Positions 1 through 6,285 of a DNA stretch of 9,111 nucleotides are shown in pieces. Source of the stretch: JBOHRE01 sp050732635 (GTDB lineage: Bacteria; Gemmatimonadota; Gemmatimonadetes; Longimicrobiales; RSA9). The position numbers were made by a program, and so were the translations under genes. The stretch spans positions 1 to 9,111 of the forward strand of contig JBOHRE010000115.1 of assembly GCA_050732635.1 (NCBI GenBank), in the 5' to 3' direction. The notes below the pieces were generated by a model. That model saw nothing but the letters and a program-made list of their open reading frames with translations, did not search any database and had not been told where the DNA came from. Position 1 is the stretch's first letter; each line of letters starts with the position of its first letter.

Positions 1-2
1 CG

Positions 3-650
3 ATAGAGCGAGGTGCTGCGGCAGCCGGCGTCCCGCTGCGCGTGGCCGTCTCGGTCCGCGAGTGGCGGCACTTCCGCAGCCACGGCGAGCGCAAGCTGGC
101 GCGCTACCGCGCCGCCGTAGCCGACGCCGTGCGGGCGCTCGTCGCGCAGGGCGCCGAGGTCACCTTCGTCTCGACCTGTCAGGGCGTCGACGCGTACTGG
201 ACCGATGACGCGCGCTTCGCGCGTGGCCTGGTGGCCGAGCTGCTGCCGGACCTGCGCGGTGTGCACGTCGACGAGCGTTTCCGCGATCCGCTCGCGCTGC
301 GCGACCACCTGCGCAGCTACGACCTCGCGGTTGCGACGCGCATGCACTTCGCGATTCTCGCGCTGTGCGCGGGTGTGCCGGTCGTGCCGATCGCCTACGA
401 GTTCAAGACCACCGCACTATTCGGGGATCTGGGCCTGCAGGACCTCGTCCTGGACATCGAAGCCGTCACGGGCACCGCGCTGCGTGCCCGCATCAATGCG
501 GCGCTCGCGCGCCTGCCCGACCTGCGCGATCACATTGCCGCAGCGCTGCCGGCCCTGCGCAGCGCTGCGCTGCGGCCGGCCCACGTGATCCGCGACACGC
601 TCGCGAGCGGCGCGCGCGCCGCAGTCGCTTCCGCCCGTGGCGCGCCGTGA
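3..650 (+). CDS. Polysaccharide pyruvyl transferase family protein (5'-truncated)
   Basis: The reading frame is open from the left edge of the window, so the start lies outside and only the last 215 residues are visible. The visible part begins just before a short strand reading RVAVSVREW, which resembles the SVR-W segment of the PF04230 pyruvyl transferase family. It continues with an STCQG segment and a WTDD segment like those of WcaK-type members. The family's C-terminal signature is present as TRMHFAILALCAGVPVV followed by AYEFK, with the histidine at visible residue 115. Family members transfer pyruvate from phosphoenolpyruvate to sugars as a ketal, or act as related surface-polysaccharide enzymes. 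The acceptor cannot be read from the sequence. The stop codon overlaps the start of the next glycosyltransferase (GTGA), so the two are probably co-translated in a surface-glycan operon. An internal GTG or ATG start is unlikely because homology-like sequence runs to the edge. Confidence 0.85.
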   Translation: MERGAAAAGVPLRVAVSVREWRHFRSHGERKLARYRAAVADAVRALVAQGAEVTFVSTCQGVDAYWTDDARFARGLVAELLPDLRGVHVDERFRDPLALRDHLRSYDLAVATRMHFAILALCAGVPVVPIAYEFKTTALFGDLGLQDLVLDIEAVTGTALRARINAALARLPDLRDHIAAALPALRSAALRPAHVIRDTLASGARAAVASARGAP

Positions 651-1771
651 GCCAAACCGAGCGGCCGACGGCGCTGATCTTCCGCCGGCGACTGCTGCCC
701 TGGTCCGAGACCTTCATCGCCGAGCAGGGCGGGGCGTTGCGCCGCTACCGTCCGGTCTTCGTCGGCTATGATCGGGAGCCGGGCGGCGCCGCCTACCTCG
801 AGGGCCGCACGGTCGTGCTCTCCAGCGAGCACGCTACGGTGCCGGCAATGGCCAAGGCCCTTCTCAAGGCTGCCCGCGCGCTGACCCCCCGCTGGCGCGC
901 GGCGCTCGCCTCCTACCAGCCGCGCCTGCTGCACGCGCATTTCGGCACCAATGCGGTCGACGCGATCGGCATCGCACGCACCTTCGACATCCCACTGGTC
1001 GTCACGTACCACGGCTCCGACATCGCGATCGAGCGCTCGCGCCTCGCGCTGCGCCGGCGGGCCAGGGTCTTCCGCGCCGCCGAGCGCATCATCGCCGTCT
1101 CCGAGTTCATCGCCGCGAAGCTGCTGGACGCCGGCTGCCCGCCGGTCAAACTCACGGTCCACCACATCGGCGTCGACACCGAGCGCTTCGCGCCCGCCGC
1201 TGCGCCGCGCGAGCCGGCGACGATCCTGTTCGTCGGGAGGCTGGTGCCGAAGAAGGGGCTCGCGCACCTGCTGCGGGCAATGCGTCTGGTACGCGACCGC
1301 GTCCCTGCGGCCACACTGCTGGTGGTCGGAGATGGGCCGCTGCGCAGCGAGCTCGAGGCATTGGCGGCGAGGGTCGAGCCCGGCGCCCACTTCCTCGGCG
1401 TCCAGGAGCCCGCGCGAGTGCGCGCGCTGATGCGCCGCGCCACCGTACTCTGCGCCCCCAGCGTGGTGACGCGGCAGGGCGATGCGGAAGGGCTGCCGAT
1501 GACGATCGTCGAAGCGCAGGCGAGTGGACTGCCGGTCGTCGCGTTTCCGTCCGGCGGTTCCGCGGAAGGCATCGTGCACGGCGAGACCGGCTTCGTCGCG
1601 CCGCCGCGGGATGAGGCCGCGCTGGCCGACTACCTGGTCCAAGTGCTGGCCGATCCCGTCACGCGCGAGCGCTTCGCCACCACCGCACGCGCGCGGGCAC
1701 TGGCCGAGTTCGACCTGACCGAGCAGACCCGCAGGCTCGAGCGGATCTACGACGAGGCGCGCGGGCTCTGA
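647..1771 (+). CDS. Glycosyltransferase family 4 (GT-B fold)
   Basis: Predicted 374-aa cytoplasmic glycosyltransferase that adds a sugar from a nucleotide-sugar donor to a lipid-linked or LPS glycan. The N-terminal half has the PWSETFI segment (residues 18-24), HAHFG (96-100) and YHGSD (121-125), all usual in GT4 enzymes. The C-terminal Rossmann half begins with FVGRLVPKKG (195-204) and contains the donor-binding EX7E motif, E281 and E289 in EGLPMTIVE. The GTG start is chosen because it overlaps the upstream stop as GTGA and sits 10 codons before the first predicted beta strand (ALIF). The frame stays open further upstream to 365, but that stretch lies inside the pyruvyl transferase gene and looks like shadow sequence. 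No clear Shine-Dalgarno is visible, consistent with translational coupling. The acceptor and donor are unknown. The 3' end overlaps the convergent family-2 glycosyltransferase gene by 25 bp. Confidence 0.92.
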   Translation: MSQTERPTALIFRRRLLPWSETFIAEQGGALRRYRPVFVGYDREPGGAAYLEGRTVVLSSEHATVPAMAKALLKAARALTPRWRAALASYQPRLLHAHFGTNAVDAIGIARTFDIPLVVTYHGSDIAIERSRLALRRRARVFRAAERIIAVSEFIAAKLLDAGCPPVKLTVHHIGVDTERFAPAAAPREPATILFVGRLVPKKGLAHLLRAMRLVRDRVPAATLLVVGDGPLRSELEALAARVEPGAHFLGVQEPARVRALMRRATVLCAPSVVTRQGDAEGLPMTIVEAQASGLPVVAFPSGGSAEGIVHGETGFVAPPRDEAALADYLVQVLADPVTRERFATTARARALAEFDLTEQTRRLERIYDEARGL

Positions 1772-2607
1772 GCCCGCCATGCCTCGCGTTGCACCGGCTC
1801 GAGCTGCGCGATGCCGCGCGCCGCACGCGTCTCGCCCTGCCGACGGATGCGCATGCGGGTCTCGACATTACGCTGCAGCGCAGCGGGGTCGCGCCACGGG
1901 CGCTTGTGCCAGAGGTGCACTGCCAGCGCGCGGTGCCGGATCCGCTTCGGCAGGATGCCCAGGTTCTCGAGCCGGTCACCCAGCGCAGCGTCCTCGCCGC
2001 CGTAGCCCATGTCCATGTCGAAGCCGTTCACCTCGAGCAGGTGCTCGCGCCAGGTCGAGGCGTTGTTGCCGTGCCACCTTGCCGGCGTCGGCGTGACGCG
2101 GTCGAGGACCGCGCCGAGCGGCCGCGGCGCCCAGCGCAGCACGCGGGAACCCGGATTGTAGCCATGCCGTAGCAGCCAGCCGAGGCGCGTCGCCCGACCA
2201 CGGACCACGTCCTCGACCGTGATGCAAGCGCTGACCTTCATGTTCAGCTTCACGTACGCGCCGGCCAGAAAGCGGCGCGGCTCGGCGAGCGAGACGTGCA
2301 GCGCGACCAGGTTCGGGGCCGGGATCGTGTCGCCGTCGGAGAAGATGAGGTAGTCGGCGTCGCAGGCGACGATCGCGCGGTTCAGGATCTCGCTCTTGCG
2401 GAAGCCGCGGTCGGGCTGCCAGACGTGCGTGATATCGAGACCGGTTCGCTCGCGCAGGCGCTCGATCAGCGCCGCGGTGTCCGGGCCCGAGCCGTCGTCG
2501 GCAATGACGAGGCGGAAATCGCGCCGGGTCTGCACGGCCCAGCCCCAGACCGACAGCTCCAGCGCGCGCGGCCACTCGTAGGTCGAGACGATCACGCCCG
2601 GCCGCAT
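1747..2607 (-). CDS. Glycosyltransferase family 2 (GT-A fold)
   Basis: Predicted 286-aa enzyme with a GT2 nucleotide-sugar-binding domain at the N-terminus. It shows a VIVSTYEWP opening strand, IADDGS (residues 35-40), and the metal-binding DGD at 91-93 within FSDGDTIP. The second half carries GYGGED (201-206) after NGFD, the acceptor-side motif of the Glyco_transf_7C type, and a later HLWHKRP segment. The ATG start lies 4 nt after the stop of the ABC exporter gene, with no obvious Shine-Dalgarno, so translation is probably coupled. The frame extends upstream to 2778, but that part lies within the exporter gene and is discarded. As the last gene of the minus-strand run it probably acts on LPS core or another surface glycan. 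The sugar is unknown. The C-terminal 60 residues are Arg-rich and lack a recognisable domain. Confidence 0.9.
   Translation of the reverse strand: MRPGVIVSTYEWPRALELSVWGWAVQTRRDFRLVIADDGSGPDTAALIERLRERTGLDITHVWQPDRGFRKSEILNRAIVACDADYLIFSDGDTIPAPNLVALHVSLAEPRRFLAGAYVKLNMKVSACITVEDVVRGRATRLGWLLRHGYNPGSRVLRWAPRPLGAVLDRVTPTPARWHGNNASTWREHLLEVNGFDMDMGYGGEDAALGDRLENLGILPKRIRHRALAVHLWHKRPWRDPAALQRNVETRMRIRRQGETRAARGIAQLEPVQREAWRAQSPRASS
1761..1777. terminator. Perfect hairpin at the convergent gene junction
   Basis: A perfect inverted repeat, GCGGGCT-CTG-AGCCCGC, gives a 7-bp stem of mostly G-C pairs with a 3-nt loop. It contains the stop codon of the plus-strand glycosyltransferase and lies in the last codons of the minus-strand one. 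It would fold in transcripts from either side. No T-rich run follows it on either strand, so it is not a standard intrinsic terminator. It could pause RNA polymerase or protect the 3' ends. Confidence 0.35.
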
Positions 2608-2611
2608 GCGC

Positions 2612-4468
2612 TCACGGCTGGCCCAGCGACTCGGTCGCGACCACGCGGGCCGCGCGTTCGCGCCCTGCGAACTGCAGCTCGTAGAGCCGGTGGTAGGCGC
2701 CGCCTCGTGCGAGCAGCTCGTCGTGACGGCCACGCTCGACGATCCGGCCTTCCTTGAGCACCACGATCTGGTCGGCATGCCGGGTCGTCGACAGCCGGTG
2801 CGCGATCACGAAGACCGTGCGTCCCTCGAGCAGCCGCTCGATCGCGTCCTGGACCAGCCGCTCCGACTCGGTGTCGAGCGCCGAGGTCGCTTCGTCGAGG
2901 ATCAGGATCGGCGGGTCGCGCAGCAACGCGCGCGCGATGGCGATGCGCTGGCGCTGCCCGCCCGACAGCCGCGTGCCTCGCTCGCCCAGCACGGTGTCGT
3001 AGCCCTGCGGCAAAGCCACGATGAACTCGTGTGCGTGCGCCGCCCGGGCGGCCCGCTCGATCGCTTCAGCGCTCGCATCGGCAAGGCCATACGCGATGTT
3101 GGATCGCACCGTATCGTGGAACAGCACCGTCTCCTGCGTCACGATGCCGAGCTGCGCGCGCACGGACGCGATCGTCAGCTCGCGCAGGTCGGTGTCATCG
3201 ATCGTGATGCGGCCGTGGACCGGGTCGTAGAACCGGGCGATCAGGTCGACGACCGTGGTCTTGCCAGCGCCGCTCGGCCCGACCAGCGCGACCACCTCGC
3301 CGCGCCGCACCTCGAGGCTGAAGCCCTCGAGCACCGGCTCGTCCGGCTCGTAGTGGAAGTGTACATCCTCGAAGCGGATGCGCTCGTGCACGCCGTCGAA
3401 CACGCGTGCGCCCTGCCGCGCACGCGTTTCGGCCGGCGCGTCCAGGAACTCGAAGATGCGCTCCGCCGCCGCCAGCCCCGGCTGAATGATGGACGGGAAC
3501 TTCGACGTCCATTTCACGGGCGAGTACAGCTTCATGCTCAGCGCGAGGAAGGTGATGAAGGTCGCGCCGTCCATGGCGCCCTCGACCAGCACGAGGCGGC
3601 TGCCGTACCAGAGCAGCAGCACGGTCCCGACCGCCGCCATCATCTCCGTCATCGGCCCGGCCAGTGCGCGCAGCGCCTCGGTCCTGAGGTAGGTCCGGTA
3701 ATAGTCACCCGTGAGCTGGCGGAAGCGGCTGCCCTCGTAGCGCTCGGCGGTGAAGGACTTCACCAGCCGGATCCCGGAAACCGTCTCTTGGAGCTGCGAC
3801 GAGACTTCCCCCGCCAGATTGAGCACCCGCCGGTCGCCGGTCCGCAGGCGGCGCAGCAGCCGACCCCAGATGCCGAACATCGCCGGCAGCACGATGATCG
3901 CGACGAACGTGAGCTCGAGCGAGATCAGCAGCAGCGCGGCGAGCGTCGCGGCGATCTGGAAGATCGCGGTCGCGAGCTTGGCCAGGTTGCGGGTCACCAG
4001 CATCCGCAGCTGATCGACGTCGGTCGTCAACCGCGAGATGATCTGGCCGGCCCGGGTCCGGCCGAAGAAGCGCAGGTCGAGCGCGAGCAGGTGCTCGTAG
4101 ACCTGGTTGCGCAGATCGCGCGTGACGGCCTGCTCGAGCCAGGTTGCCAGGTACTGCTGCAGGAAATCAAAGAGATTCTTCGCCAGGAAGACGCCGAGCA
4201 TGATCAGGATGATGCGCAGCAGCTGCGCCTGCGGGTCCGCGGCAGGGTCCAGCAGGATCCCGATCGTGCGGCTCAGCAGCTCCTGGATCTCCTGGTCCGC
4301 GCCACCCACGCTCAGCGGCGGCTCGCCGAACAGCTGCCGCAGAAACGGAATCAGCATGATGATGCTGAACGCGTCGAGCGCGGCGAAGCCGATCGTGGCC
4401 AGCACGGCGCCCACGATCACGGCCGGATAGGCGGCCACGTACGACAGCACGCGACGGTACAGGCCCAT
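2612..4468 (-). CDS. msbA: ABC exporter, MsbA-like (fused membrane and ATPase domains)
   Basis: A 618-aa half-transporter in the usual order: a six-helix membrane domain (about 1-330) and then an ABC ATPase. Hydrophobic segments lie near 13-43, 83-107, 166-183, 184-202, 273-295 and 302-316. The ATPase has Walker A GPSGAGKTT (397-405), Q-loop Gln445, signature LSGGQ (501-505), Walker B ILILDE (521-526), D-loop SALD and H-loop His557. All expected catalytic residues are present, so the protein should work as a homodimer. MsbA-type proteins flip lipid A-core across the inner membrane; the Kdo kinase, heptosyltransferase and glycosyltransferase neighbours favour that substrate, but other lipid or glycolipid exporters share this architecture. 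The loop between helices 1 and 2 (about 46-82) seems longer than in E. coli MsbA, from memory. The ATG lies 5 nt after the upstream stop, and the next gene begins 4 nt after this stop. Confidence 0.93.
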   Translation of the reverse strand: MGLYRRVLSYVAAYPAVIVGAVLATIGFAALDAFSIIMLIPFLRQLFGEPPLSVGGADQEIQELLSRTIGILLDPAADPQAQLLRIILIMLGVFLAKNLFDFLQQYLATWLEQAVTRDLRNQVYEHLLALDLRFFGRTRAGQIISRLTTDVDQLRMLVTRNLAKLATAIFQIAATLAALLLISLELTFVAIIVLPAMFGIWGRLLRRLRTGDRRVLNLAGEVSSQLQETVSGIRLVKSFTAERYEGSRFRQLTGDYYRTYLRTEALRALAGPMTEMMAAVGTVLLLWYGSRLVLVEGAMDGATFITFLALSMKLYSPVKWTSKFPSIIQPGLAAAERIFEFLDAPAETRARQGARVFDGVHERIRFEDVHFHYEPDEPVLEGFSLEVRRGEVVALVGPSGAGKTTVVDLIARFYDPVHGRITIDDTDLRELTIASVRAQLGIVTQETVLFHDTVRSNIAYGLADASAEAIERAARAAHAHEFIVALPQGYDTVLGERGTRLSGGQRQRIAIARALLRDPPILILDEATSALDTESERLVQDAIERLLEGRTVFVIAHRLSTTRHADQIVVLKEGRIVERGRHDELLARGGAYHRLYELQFAGRERAARVVATESLGQP

Positions 4469-4473
4469 GTGCG

Positions 4474-6123
4474 TCAGGCCGCGGCGCGGGGCGTCAACAC
4501 CGAGATTGGCAGGATCATTTCCTCGGGGCTGACGCCGCCATGCAGGAACGAGCCGCGGTACCGGGCCTGGTACTCGCGCAGCTTGGTTGGGTACACGAAA
4601 AAGTAGTCTTCGAGCGCCAGTAGGTAGTTCGTGCCGAACTTGCCCGGCGGAAAGCGTAGCGGCTTCTCATCCGTCAGCGTGAAGACGCCGGCCGGGTTCT
4701 CTGCGCGCAGGTCGACACCAAACTTGTAACGCAGATTCGTGGTCGCGTCCTTGCGCGCAAAGATCGTGAGCGGCCGCTGGCAGTGGATCGAGCCGTGGTC
4801 CGTGGTCAGCACGACGTTGATGCCCCTCGCCGCCGCCTCACGCAGAATCCGATACGCGCTCGACCGCTCGAACCACTGGCGGGTCAGCGCCCGCAGTGCG
4901 GGCACGTCGCGGGCCACTTCCATCAGGATCGCCGATTCGCTGCGGCCGTGCGTCAGCAGATCGACGAAGTTGAATACGAGCGCCGTCACACCGGCCTTCG
5001 GCAAGGCACCGCGCACGCGGGCGACCAGCTCATCCGCATCCGCGTCGCTGAACACCTTCTCGTAGTGGATCGATACGCGGCGACCCGTCAACTCCTGCAG
5101 GTGCCGCAGCAGCAGCTTGTCCTCGAACGCGTTCAGGCTGCTGTCCTCCGTCTGCCACCATTCCGGGTGCAGCCGCGTGATATCATCGGCGAACAGACCA
5201 CTGAACAGGGCGTTCCTCGCGTACGGCGTCGCGCTCGGCAGAATCCCGTAGTACAGCTCCTCGGCGATATCGAAGCTCCGCGCCAGCAGCGGCCGCAGCA
5301 CACGCCACTGGTCGAGGCGCAGGCAATCGATGACCATCAGCAGAACAGGACCCTGCTCCACCAGCGGTTGGACGTAGCGCGCGATCACGTCCGTCGACAT
5401 CGGTGGGCGGTCCGCGGAGGGCACCGGCTCGACGCTCCTCGCCTGGCGCGCCGAGAGCGGCCGCTGCCGCGTCGGCGCGCGCTTCGCGCCCCGCGACTCC
5501 GACGACTTCGCAGCCGCGCCCGCCGCCCAGCCCGGGTACTCCCGGGAAACGTACACCCCGAACTCACGTCGGACGTCCGTGAGCAGCTCCGCGACCGACT
5601 CCGCCAGCGACGCCTCGCCTGCTTCGCGCAGCCGGATGTCCCAGTTCACCAGCTCCGAGTAGAGCGACGCGTAGCCCCGCCAGTCCGGCGCCTCGTTCCG
5701 GGCGCGGATCAGCTCCGCGTAACGCCGGGCGAAGTCCTGGGCGGTCTGCTGCTGCTGGAGCTGCGCGCCCTCCAGAACGCGCGTCACGACCGACAGCACC
5801 TGGCGCGGGCTCGCCGGCTTCACCAGGTAGTCGTCGACGCGACGTCCCACCGCTTCCGTCAGGGTGCGATCCTCCTCCGACTTCGTGACCATCACCACGC
5901 GCGCGTTCGGGTCGTGCCGCCGCAGTTCCGCGAGCACATCCAGGCCGCGCCGGCCGGGCATCTGCTCATCGAGCAGCACCAGGTCGTAGGGCGCCGCGTG
6001 GATCAGGTCCAGCGCGTCGTCGCCGTTCGTCGTCGTGTCGACGTGGTAGCCCCGCTGCCGCAGGAAGAACAGGTGCGGCTCGAGCAGCTCGACCTCGTCA
6101 TCCACCCAGAGGATCTTCTTCAG
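4474..6123 (-). CDS. PorX-like response regulator with PglZ/alkaline-phosphatase-superfamily domain; start uncertain
   Basis: Numbering here starts at the CTG at 6123. Residues 3-118 form a receiver domain: acidic pocket D8/D9, phospho-acceptor D52 (LLDEQMPG), T80 and K102. Residues 105-197 are helical, then a basic linker (199-242) leads to a PglZ domain (about 243-545). Its residues follow the alkaline-phosphatase-superfamily phosphodiesterase order: D266, T299 (nucleophile position), D388/H392, D442/H443 and H528. Bacteroidota PorX, the best-known relative, is a response regulator of type IX secretion with reported phosphodiesterase activity on oligonucleotides. Here the role is unknown, but the gene sits between heptosyltransferase and exporter genes, 5 nt before the latter. 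The start is unresolved: CTG at 6123 directly precedes KKILWVDDE but is a rare start with no Shine-Dalgarno. In-frame GTG codons at 6213 and 6279 would add low-complexity sequence (the latter Gly-Leu repeats). Homologues, from memory, start right at the receiver strand. Domain calls are secure; the 5' end is not. Confidence 0.88.
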   Translation of the reverse strand: MKKILWVDDEVELLEPHLFFLRQRGYHVDTTTNGDDALDLIHAAPYDLVLLDEQMPGRRGLDVLAELRRHDPNARVVMVTKSEEDRTLTEAVGRRVDDYLVKPASPRQVLSVVTRVLEGAQLQQQQTAQDFARRYAELIRARNEAPDWRGYASLYSELVNWDIRLREAGEASLAESVAELLTDVRREFGVYVSREYPGWAAGAAAKSSESRGAKRAPTRQRPLSARQARSVEPVPSADRPPMSTDVIARYVQPLVEQGPVLLMVIDCLRLDQWRVLRPLLARSFDIAEELYYGILPSATPYARNALFSGLFADDITRLHPEWWQTEDSSLNAFEDKLLLRHLQELTGRRVSIHYEKVFSDADADELVARVRGALPKAGVTALVFNFVDLLTHGRSESAILMEVARDVPALRALTRQWFERSSAYRILREAAARGINVVLTTDHGSIHCQRPLTIFARKDATTNLRYKFGVDLRAENPAGVFTLTDEKPLRFPPGKFGTNYLLALEDYFFVYPTKLREYQARYRGSFLHGGVSPEEMILPISVLTPRAAA

Positions 6124-6126
6124 TGC

Positions 6127-6170
6127 GTTGATGGTTGATGGTTGATGGTTGGTGGTTGGTGGTTGGTTGG
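6127..6170 (-). repeat. Heptanucleotide tandem repeat before the PorX-like receiver domain
   Basis: On the plus strand this reads three copies of GTTGATG, two of GTTGGTG, then a partial GTTGGTTGG. On the sense (minus) strand it is CATCAAC/CACCAAC, an A/C-rich tract with no G. It ends 3 nt from the CTG codon preceding the receiver domain. The unit length is not a multiple of three, so copy-number changes would shift the frame of anything translated through it. The tract is far less G+C-rich than its surroundings. Confidence 0.95.
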
Positions 6171-6243
6171 TCTGTACCCATGCCGCCCGCGCCCGGTCCC
6201 GCCGCCGCGGCACGCCCCGCCCGCGACGCCCGCCCGGCCGTGT

Positions 6244-6285
6244 CCCCAGCCCTAGCCCAAGCCCCAGCCCCCGCCCCACCTACCC
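6244..6285 (-). other. G-tract cluster, putative G-quadruplex in the transcript
   Basis: The sense strand of the minus operon carries seven runs of three or more G (plus-strand C runs at 6283-6285, 6274-6277, 6268-6272, 6262-6265, 6256-6258, 6250-6252 and 6244-6247). Apart from the first gap, spacers are one to three bases (C, CT, CTT, CTA, CT). This meets the usual G3+N1-7 quadruplex rule several times over. It starts at the heptosyltransferase stop codon (6280-6282) and lies upstream of the PorX-like domain. If translated from GTG 6279 it would give an improbable Gly-Leu repeat, so it is more likely an untranslated spacer. Confidence 0.8.

Noticed and set aside
365..646. N-terminal extension of the plus-strand family-4 glycosyltransferase
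   Set aside because: The extension lies wholly inside the pyruvyl transferase coding frame and reads as Arg/Ala/Pro shadow sequence. The GTG at 647 fits the family's N-terminus and gives a 4-bp overlap.
2606..4606. Very long plus-strand open frame (666 codons) opposite the ABC exporter
   Set aside because: It is antisense to a gene with every ABC motif intact. Its translation is rich in Arg, Gln, Asp and His with no domain, as expected for the complement of a high-GC gene. Similar antisense frames at 530-1780, 4783-6138 and 6349-7344 were rejected for the same reason.
4474..6123. BREX or Pgl phage-defence island, suggested by the PglZ domain
   Set aside because: The domain is fused to a receiver domain as in PorX, and no BREX or Pgl partner (BrxC-like ATPase, PglX methylase, BrxA/B) is in the window. 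All neighbours are envelope genes.
6127..6170. CRISPR or iteron-type array
   Set aside because: The 7-bp units are head to tail without spacers and there are no cas, rep or partition genes. It is a simple tandem repeat.
6179..6181. ATG as the present start of the PorX-like gene
   Set aside because: In this sequence it is out of frame with the receiver domain and gives only a 27-residue peptide ending at 6098. It is kept only as part of the phase-variation hypothesis.
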